Below are positions 58,802 through 64,000 of a stretch of 64,000 bases of DNA, piece after piece; positions within the stretch are counted from its first letter, which is position 1; each line of letters begins with the position of its first letter. Below the pieces are notes generated by a model. It was not told the DNA's origin, did not search any database, and saw only the letters and a program-made list of their open reading frames with translations. Source of the DNA: CAXBOO01 sp963977425 (GTDB taxonomy: Bacteria > Bacteroidota > Bacteroidia > Flavobacteriales_D > Luteibaculaceae); contig CAXBOO010000001.1 of the NCBI GenBank assembly GCA_963977425.1, positions 473,354 through 537,353 of the forward strand, written 5' to 3'. A program made the position numbers and the translations under genes.

Positions 58802-59903
58802 GACAAAGATAGCAGAAGTGTTGCAAGCAGTGAACAATATTTGTTCCGAGAAAATTCAAGAAAAATGGGATAATAGTGGCTTGCAATGGGGCGATGTTAA
58901 TGAACCTTGTACAGGCGCTACGTTTTCGTTGGATGTTACCTTAGAAGTTATTGATGAAGCTATTGAGAATGGATGCAATCTTATTGTTGCTCATCATCCT
59001 TTGATTTTTTCGCCTTTAAAACACATCTCAAAAAGTGGGAATGAAGTCGAACGTTTGGCTTATTACTGTATCCAAAAGGGAATCGCAGTTTATGCTGCGC
59101 ACACCAATTGGGATAAAGTTAAAGAAGGAGTAAGTTGGGTTATGGCAAATCGAATTGGACTTGAAAACACCAAAATATTATGTCCGGAATCAGGAACTTT
59201 ATGCAATGTGAAAGTTTTAGGGAAAAGCGCCGATTTACAATCCATACGTAACGCTTGGTTTGATGCAGGTTTAGCTCAAATAGGAGAATACTCTAATTGT
59301 TCCTTTACGATGGAAGGTTGGGGGACGTTCTGTCCGTCAGAAAAAGCCAGCCCTACTTTGGGAAGTGCCAATAGAACTCATTTTGAAAGAGAAGGAGCCT
59401 TGGAAATCTGTATTCCAAAAGCAAAAGCTACGGTTGCAGTACAAATTGCGAAAGAGAAAAGCAGTTATGAAACACTAGCCTATAGCGTTATTCCATTGTC
59501 TAACGACAACGACGAAATAGGATTCGGTTGTATAGGAGAACTAAAAGAGAGTATGGGTTTAGAAGATTTTTTGACCTTGTGTAAAGAGCAATATGGGTGT
59601 AAAGCCATACGATACAACCCGGGGAAAGAAATAAATGCAATAAAAAAAGTAGCCGTTTGTGGTGGTTCTGCGGTAGATTTTGTGGGAAGCGCAATTGCTC
59701 AGAAGGCAGATGCATACATAACTGCGGACGTAAAATATCATCAATTTACGATGGCAGATAAAGCCCTTACTTTGGTAGATGTAGGGCATTACGAAAGCGA
59801 AATTTGGGCAATGGAATATTTAAGTGCCTTAATAAGTGAAAAATTTCATAATTTCGCTGTTCGTTTAACGACGATAAATACTAACTCCGTAAGGCATTTC
59901 TAA
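58800..59903 (+). CDS. Nif3-like dinuclear metal-center protein
   Basis: 367-residue member of the NIF3/YbgI/YqfO family, with the N-terminal DNSGLQWGDVNEPC, IVAHHPLIFSPLKHI (metal-binding HHP) and AAHTNWDKVKEGV, and C-terminal VDVGHYESEIWAM with metal ligands (H and E). The middle insert (about 130-245) is typical of the longer YqfO-type proteins. Function uncertain, suggested GTP cyclohydrolase type 1-2 activity in databases. Start at ATG 58800 (MTKIAEVLQ) overlapping the lpxK start; the zinc-ribbon gene begins 1 nt after its stop. Confidence 0.9.
   Translation: MTKIAEVLQAVNNICSEKIQEKWDNSGLQWGDVNEPCTGATFSLDVTLEVIDEAIENGCNLIVAHHPLIFSPLKHISKSGNEVERLAYYCIQKGIAVYAAHTNWDKVKEGVSWVMANRIGLENTKILCPESGTLCNVKVLGKSADLQSIRNAWFDAGLAQIGEYSNCSFTMEGWGTFCPSEKASPTLGSANRTHFEREGALEICIPKAKATVAVQIAKEKSSYETLAYSVIPLSNDNDEIGFGCIGELKESMGLEDFLTLCKEQYGCKAIRYNPGKEINAIKKVAVCGGSAVDFVGSAIAQKADAYITADVKYHQFTMADKALTLVDVGHYESEIWAMEYLSALISEKFHNFAVRLTTINTNSVRHF
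58804..58811 (-). promoter_or_regulatory. -7 box of lpxK inside Nif3-like gene
   Basis: Minus-strand TATCTTTG, perfect TAnnTTTG, with a TTG 23 nt further upstream on that strand. Only 2 nt precede the ATG at 58801, but 11 nt precede the ATG at 58792. Confidence 0.4.
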
Positions 59904-59904
59904 T

Positions 59905-60660
59905 ATGGCTAAAACCAAAGCTAAAGACGCATCATCGGTAGAGGAAAGTTTAAAAGCTCTTTACGATTTACAACAGACAGACTCTGAATTGGATAGAATT
60001 AGACTTGTTAAAGGTGAATTGCCTTTAGAAGTTGAAGATTTGAAGGCTGAGATTGAAGGACTGGAAGGTCGTCATTCGCAGTTGCTATCTGAAATTGACG
60101 ATGAGAAAAAGAAAATTTCTAACGCCAATATTACAATTCAAACTAGTCAAGACGCTATCAAGCGTTATGAAGATGATTTGAAGGACGCGAGAAACAACCG
60201 TCAATATGAATTTATTGAAAAGGAACGCGAATATCAAGAATTGGTCATCACTGACGAGAAGATAAAAATCGGTAAATACGAGAAAAACATAGAGGCGAAA
60301 AACCTTATTGTAGCTGCAACGGAAGATAAGTTGACAGAACGTAAAAACGATTTATCTATCAAAGAAGCTGAACTAGAAGAAATTTCTAAGGAGACTGAGA
60401 AGAAAGAAAAAGACTTAATCGCAAAAAGTGATAAGCTTAAGAAAAACTTCGAACCAAGATTATTGAAGAATTACGAAAAAATCCGTGAGAATGCATTCAA
60501 CGGAATGTCTGTAGTGGATGTGTATAACAATTGCTGTGGTGGTTGTTATAGTAAAATTCCACCTCAAATGATCATTGATATCCAAAGCCATAAGAAATTT
60601 ATCTCTTGTGAGAACTGTGGTAGATTATTGGTTGACTTTGCTGTAGACGTAGAGGCATAA
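59905..60660 (+). CDS. Coiled-coil protein with C4-type zinc ribbon
   Basis: 251-residue cytosolic protein. A long helical coiled coil rich in E, K and D (about 15-195: ELDRIRLVKGELPLEVEDLKA... and ...RKNDLSIKEAELEEISKETE) ends in a zinc ribbon with NNCCGGCYSKIPPQM and KKFISCENCGRLLVD (two CxxC-type pairs). This is the C4-type zinc-ribbon family found next to Nif3 genes in Bacteroidota and others; a regulatory or RNA/DNA-binding role has been proposed for the family. Ends in a strong terminator. Confidence 0.88.
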   Translation: MAKTKAKDASSVEESLKALYDLQQTDSELDRIRLVKGELPLEVEDLKAEIEGLEGRHSQLLSEIDDEKKKISNANITIQTSQDAIKRYEDDLKDARNNRQYEFIEKEREYQELVITDEKIKIGKYEKNIEAKNLIVAATEDKLTERKNDLSIKEAELEEISKETEKKEKDLIAKSDKLKKNFEPRLLKNYEKIRENAFNGMSVVDVYNNCCGGCYSKIPPQMIIDIQSHKKFISCENCGRLLVDFAVDVEA

Positions 60661-60683
60661 TAGCTCATCACTTTATAATATTG

Positions 60684-60719
60684 AAAAGCCAGTTAAAGAT
60701 TCCTTAACTGGCTTTTTTT
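60684..60719 (+). terminator. Intrinsic terminator after zinc-ribbon gene
   Basis: Perfect 13-bp stem AAAAGCCAGTTAA (60684-60696) / TTAACTGGCTTTT (60704-60716) with a 7-nt loop and a T-tract. Confidence 0.92.
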
Positions 60720-60721
60720 GT

Positions 60722-60755
60722 ACGAAAAAAAAGAGTTCCACATTGGAACTCTTTT
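60722..60755 (-). terminator. Intrinsic terminator of the T9SS gene on the minus strand
   Basis: Arms AAAAGAGTTCC (60729-60739) and GGAACTCTTTT (60745-60755) with a 5-nt loop; read on the minus strand it ends in a T-run. It stands back to back with the plus-strand terminator just upstream. Confidence 0.88.
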
Positions 60756-60778
60756 AGATTGATGGAATGCAATGTTTC

Positions 60779-60839
60779 TTAGTTCTTTAAGAACTTGGTA
60801 GATGAGAAACTTCCATTTCTTTTTGTTAGCTGTAGGTGG
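60779..60839 (-). repeat. Repeated sorting-domain coding segment (copy 1; copy 2 at 63940-64000)
   Basis: 61-nt segment with one mismatch to 63940-64000. Both are 3' ends of minus-strand T9SS genes. The upstream limits of identity cannot be seen for the second copy. Confidence 0.9.
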
Positions 60840-61741
60840 TATATCCCAGGTTTTAGGTTTCTAACATCTAATCTTTCTGTCATGTTTCCTTCAGCAAGGA
60901 TTTTACCATCGATAGAAAGGATATTGAAAGAGGCGTAGTTTTCAGCATTTTCAATATTCAAAAAATTTGTGGTAGGGTTAGGGTGCATTTTTATAGACGA
61001 AGCGTATTTGTCTGCAACGCTGTTAAAACTTTTAATCGAAAAGTGATAGGTTGTGCCACTACTTGGGTAGCTATCTATGTATTGAATTGGGTCCTGTTCA
61101 TCTTCAGGCCCTTTGATAGTCATTAAGCTTGGAGCTGCAGGATTGTCGTAGACTAAAACGCCTGAATTAAAATAATGGGTGTTTGAAATAGAGTCTGCGT
61201 TTTGTGTGATGTAATCTTCTTCCATTACAAAACAAGTCGCTTCTTTTTTGTTTATAGCATGATTTTCGGAAAGAGTGTTTTCTCCAAACCTGTATTTAAT
61301 TTCTCCCTCGTTGTTAATGTAAATGGTATAATTAATTTTTTCATTTGCAAAACCACGATATTCGAGATTTGAGAACTCGATAAGAATGAATTTAGTGTCA
61401 TTCTCCTGGCCACGTTTAATGCGAATCTCACCTCGCAAATAATTAATTTCTACCCCGTATAGAAAAATAGGGTATATGTCTATTGAGTAGTGGATATTAT
61501 TAAAGTCCAAGACTGCGTAATTTTCATAAAGATTAACTTGTGTTTCTCTCAGTTCGTAAGAATCAAGGTTGAATCCCAAATCAATGTACTGACCTATATG
61601 CTGAATAGGAAGCACAGTATCTGGATTAGTAAGTGTGGTGTAAGCACCAGATGATACATGACTAAATCCATAGTCGTACTGGGCCTGTGAATGTAGATTG
61701 ATTAAAAAAATGCTTATGAATAGTGATATATATGTTTTCAT
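60779..61741 (-). CDS. T9SS type A sorting-domain protein
   Basis: 320-residue exported protein. Signal peptide (SLFISIFLINLHSQA, cut before QYDYG), a beta-rich domain without recognised family (GEIRIKRGQENDTKFILIEFSNLEYRG), then a type A C-terminal sorting domain: KMHPNPTTNFLNIENAENYASF ... FNILSIDGKILAEGNMTERLDVRNLKPGIYHLQLTKRNGSFSSTKFLKN. Last 60 nt recur at the right edge of the window with one change. The upstream secreted-protein gene (63801-61768) ends 26 nt before its start, so both may be cotranscribed. Confidence 0.88.
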   Translation of the reverse strand: MKTYISLFISIFLINLHSQAQYDYGFSHVSSGAYTTLTNPDTVLPIQHIGQYIDLGFNLDSYELRETQVNLYENYAVLDFNNIHYSIDIYPIFLYGVEINYLRGEIRIKRGQENDTKFILIEFSNLEYRGFANEKINYTIYINNEGEIKYRFGENTLSENHAINKKEATCFVMEEDYITQNADSISNTHYFNSGVLVYDNPAAPSLMTIKGPEDEQDPIQYIDSYPSSGTTYHFSIKSFNSVADKYASSIKMHPNPTTNFLNIENAENYASFNILSIDGKILAEGNMTERLDVRNLKPGIYHLQLTKRNGSFSSTKFLKN

Positions 61742-61767
61742 ATTATTAATATTTGGAATTTAAGGAA

Positions 61768-63801
61768 TTAATCTAGTGTTTTTATTGGATCTGTTGGATC
61801 ATCTCTCACAATGGGGCCGCATTTTTCACATTTATATATTACTACACAATATTTAGCATCGCTGGTATTGATGAAAGATATATTGTCCGTGTATTTTGAG
61901 AAATTACCCTTGTATGACTGCATGTCTTGGTGCCAAATTGATGGGTTTTGAAGTTTAGCATCGTTTAATCCATTTGAAGGTGTCCAATTGTGGTTGGTCA
62001 CGGGGTCGATTGTGGGTATGTTTATGCCTCCTTTAGATGCATACATTATCCGAAGCTCGCTGTCAGATGGGCCTATGTTGTATTTCGTGCCTGGACACGC
62101 AGAAATTAGTTTGTAACCGTCACAATTATCCAGGATGTTTTCTATTCCAGTATACTGACTAATGTGTTTTGGTGTCAATTGAGTACAAAAATCAATCGAG
62201 GTAGTCTGCGGGTGTACACTTGTTATTCCCTTAACCGCAAGCAATCTTTTCGAGCAAGTTAAGTCGGAAGCGGGAACAGGTTCTGTTGTGCCAGGTTTGG
62301 TATAGCTATAGCTCAGGACTAAATCAGCCCATTTTTGATAAGTTTTGGATTTGGATTCACCTTTTTTACAAATGAAGTCTGAGCAAACAATTTTATCCTC
62401 CCCATCGGGAAGGAATATGCTTTCGGTTTCCCATTTTTTGTCGTCACTATTGTATGCCCTCCAGTATGGATTGGAAAGTTTGACCCGAATATCTGCTATT
62501 CCTATTGGAAATTGTAGGGTGTTTATTATGTCTTCAAAAGCCTGGTTTATTTGACCTTGCAGGTTGGATATATCTTGACTTTCTAAGTTTATCCAATAGT
62601 TGTTTTCTTCTCCATCTTCATTGCAGTCTAAACTTTCGTCGATGTCTCTGTAGTCGGTTATGTCGATGTACTCTCTTACGGCTCTTGTATCTATTCTAGA
62701 AAGCGCTTGGGTTGTAAGAGGGGTCATATTTACTATTGTAATAGGAGAAGGTGCGGTGCTGTAATTTATACAGGAACCATCCTCAGCATAGCTCTTGTAA
62801 TAAGAGGCGTAAATGATTGTGTATATATTAGGAAATGAAGCTGTAAAAGTAAATCCGTCGTGTATTTCAACCCCACCCACCGGTTGATCATACCATTTTA
62901 CTCCATCGTATTGGTTCAGAGGATTATGTATTTCAAAAGTGATAGGATTATTATTGCATGTTGCTCTGAAAATTGGGTCTACAGGAGGTATGGTGCTAAT
63001 TGGTGCGCCGAGTGCTGTATTGGGAACGCGACGTCCGTGTGCCTTGCATTCGACTTTTTCCTCGACATAATTTCCATTGTCGCTGTAACGTTTTAGGTAC
63101 ATGTCGGAGGTTTTGAAGTAGGAAGGAAAAACGGTTCTGGTTTCGCCAATATTAAGTGAGACTGGGTATTGGTATGAGTTCGCTAATAATCTAGGATCTG
63201 TAACGACGTCATCAATACAGTGACGTTCATACCAATCGGCGCCATGTTGATTCGCTTTGGTGCTTGGAATTTCTATATATGTTCCTGGTGTGTTGGGGCA
63301 TATTGTTGTAATTAAATTTTCTTGAGCTATAGATATAGATAAATCAGGCAATACTGTGAATGTGAAATCAGTCTTTCCTTCTTCCCTTGGGCAGTCTGAA
63401 GTGAGGAACTTTTTCTTTAATGCAATGTCGATTCTAACTGAAAATTTACCTGTTCTTGGACAAAGAGAAATGTCATTACAAATTCGGCGTGAATCATCGG
63501 TATATGAATTGCAATCTACGTTTTTATCATATACAACTTCTGGTAATGTTATTGCGCAATTTTCGTTGTCTTTAAATCCTGAGAGATGAGTAATTCGGAT
63601 ACGGATTTTGCCAATATCTCCATTGTTATTCCAGCCCCAACAAATAAACACTGGATCGCCAGTTTCTATTACCGAATTGGGGCATATTCCGTGCCATGTA
63701 GCATCGTGAGTTAGATCTAATTTGCACTGAGAATTGCAGAGGAAGGAAAGCATCACAGCAAATCCAAGAAGTGAGTTTTTTATTAATTGGTATTTATACA
63801 T
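61768..63801 (-). CDS. Large cysteine-rich secreted protein of unknown function
   Basis: 677-residue exported protein. Signal sequence (LLGFAVMLSFLCNSQC) followed by a mature chain with many cysteines, e.g. HGICPNSVIETGDPVFICWGW, CPREEGKTDF, CSDFICKKGES, CDGYKLISACPGT and CEKCGP near the end, suggesting disulfides. Ig/PKD-like traces appear: FEIHNPLNQYDGVKWYDQPVGG and NHNWTPSNGLNDAKLQNPSIW. It has no type A sorting domain at its end (…DDPTDPIKTLD), though the following gene has one. No function is assigned. A TATATTAG sequence on the minus strand precedes the start by about 25 nt. Confidence 0.62.
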   Translation of the reverse strand: MYKYQLIKNSLLGFAVMLSFLCNSQCKLDLTHDATWHGICPNSVIETGDPVFICWGWNNNGDIGKIRIRITHLSGFKDNENCAITLPEVVYDKNVDCNSYTDDSRRICNDISLCPRTGKFSVRIDIALKKKFLTSDCPREEGKTDFTFTVLPDLSISIAQENLITTICPNTPGTYIEIPSTKANQHGADWYERHCIDDVVTDPRLLANSYQYPVSLNIGETRTVFPSYFKTSDMYLKRYSDNGNYVEEKVECKAHGRRVPNTALGAPISTIPPVDPIFRATCNNNPITFEIHNPLNQYDGVKWYDQPVGGVEIHDGFTFTASFPNIYTIIYASYYKSYAEDGSCINYSTAPSPITIVNMTPLTTQALSRIDTRAVREYIDITDYRDIDESLDCNEDGEENNYWINLESQDISNLQGQINQAFEDIINTLQFPIGIADIRVKLSNPYWRAYNSDDKKWETESIFLPDGEDKIVCSDFICKKGESKSKTYQKWADLVLSYSYTKPGTTEPVPASDLTCSKRLLAVKGITSVHPQTTSIDFCTQLTPKHISQYTGIENILDNCDGYKLISACPGTKYNIGPSDSELRIMYASKGGINIPTIDPVTNHNWTPSNGLNDAKLQNPSIWHQDMQSYKGNFSKYTDNISFINTSDAKYCVVIYKCEKCGPIVRDDPTDPIKTLD

Positions 63802-63939
63802 AGCATTGGTTTTGTTGGTTGGAACTCTAATATAACAATTATGTAGATAAATGGTTGATTTTACCAGATGAAAAATATTAAAATCCCTACTAATGCATTT
63901 TTAGTTTGGATGGTATTAGAGTATTAGTCGAAATATTTC

Positions 63940-64000
63940 TTAGTCCTTTAAGAACTTGGTAGATGAGAAACTTCCATTTCTTTTTGTTAGCTGTAGGTGG
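63940..64000 (-). CDS. T9SS sorting-domain protein, C-terminal end (cut by right edge)
   Basis: Only the last 19 codons of a minus-strand gene lie in the window, reading HLQLTKRNGSFSSTKFLKD and stop at 63940-63942. They are the end of a type A sorting domain, differing from the end of the 60779-61741 protein by one residue (final D for N). 60 of 61 nt match 60779-60839. The gene continues beyond the window; the cargo portion is unknown. Confidence 0.8.
   Translation of the reverse strand, partial: HLQLTKRNGSFSSTKFLKD

Noticed and set aside
1..64000. CRISPR array, prophage, IS element or integron
   Set aside because: No spaced repeat series, no phage structural genes, no transposase or integrase frame in any of the listed genes; the only repeat-flanked unit is the GIY-YIG cassette.

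Overview
The window is a low-GC stretch of a Bacteroidota chromosome, most likely Flavobacteriales. The evidence is type IX secretion (T9SS) cargo with type A C-terminal domains, a PorX regulator, an LpxC-FabZ fusion, a YtxJ-type bacilliredoxin, a GWxTD protein, an OlsF-type acyltransferase, and promoter -7 boxes matching TAnnTTTG. There is no prophage, CRISPR array or insertion sequence. Nearly all genes are chromosomal housekeeping or cell-envelope genes, tightly packed, with many 1-50 nt overlaps and several TTG or GTG starts.

Layout. 1-1.3 kb: end of mutS, tRNA-Gly, tRNA-Leu, and a small GIY-YIG nuclease gene enclosed by a perfect 54-bp duplication of the tRNA-Leu 3' end plus its terminator, with an 18-bp palindrome at the junction. 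1.3-5.7 kb: PPK2 kinase, YgjP-like peptidase, LpxL-like acyltransferase, Kdo transferase and a barrel-like protein. 5.7-13.6 kb: nucleotide-sugar cluster (WbpE-like aminotransferase, Ugd, Uxs, WbpD-, WbpB- and WbpA-like enzymes) interrupted by a reverse-strand FHS sugar transporter. 13.6-20.5 kb: small secreted protein, PlsC-like acyltransferase, pheT, thioesterase, DUF5522, PLP enzyme, glucosaminidase. 20.5-26.9 kb: conserved envelope proteins and rnhB. 26.9-31.9 kb: glycosyltransferase, flippase, Wzz-like protein and O-antigen ligase/polymerase. 31.9-37.3 kb: lipid A block (lpxD, lpxC-fabZ, lpxA, an ABC ATPase, efp, a second lpxD). 37.3-44.5 kb: HD hydrolase, porX, tsaE, ald, proline dehydrogenase, aroB. 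44.5-50.4 kb: OlsF-like protein, rlmB, GWxTD protein, a 41-aa lipoprotein overlapping ytxJ, and lipA. 50.5-64 kb: a large T9SS cargo protein, gap, lpxH, a TlpA-like protein, gatB, lpxK, a Nif3-like protein, a zinc-ribbon protein, and T9SS-related secreted proteins, the last cut by the right edge.

Taken together the window holds most of lipid A/Kdo synthesis (LpxA, LpxC, LpxD, LpxH, LpxK, KdtA and an LpxL-like enzyme; LpxB is not here), a route to a diacetamido-uronic acid sugar, and a Wzx/Wzz/ligase group: an outer-envelope region of a Gram-negative gliding-clade bacterium.

The observations I rate highest are the tRNA-Leu/GIY-YIG cassette, two head-to-head gene pairs whose start codons overlap in a shared CATG, two genes whose ATG directly abuts the T-tract of a terminator, the hidden lipoprotein overlapping ytxJ, and the two T9SS genes near the right end that share an almost identical C-terminal coding segment.
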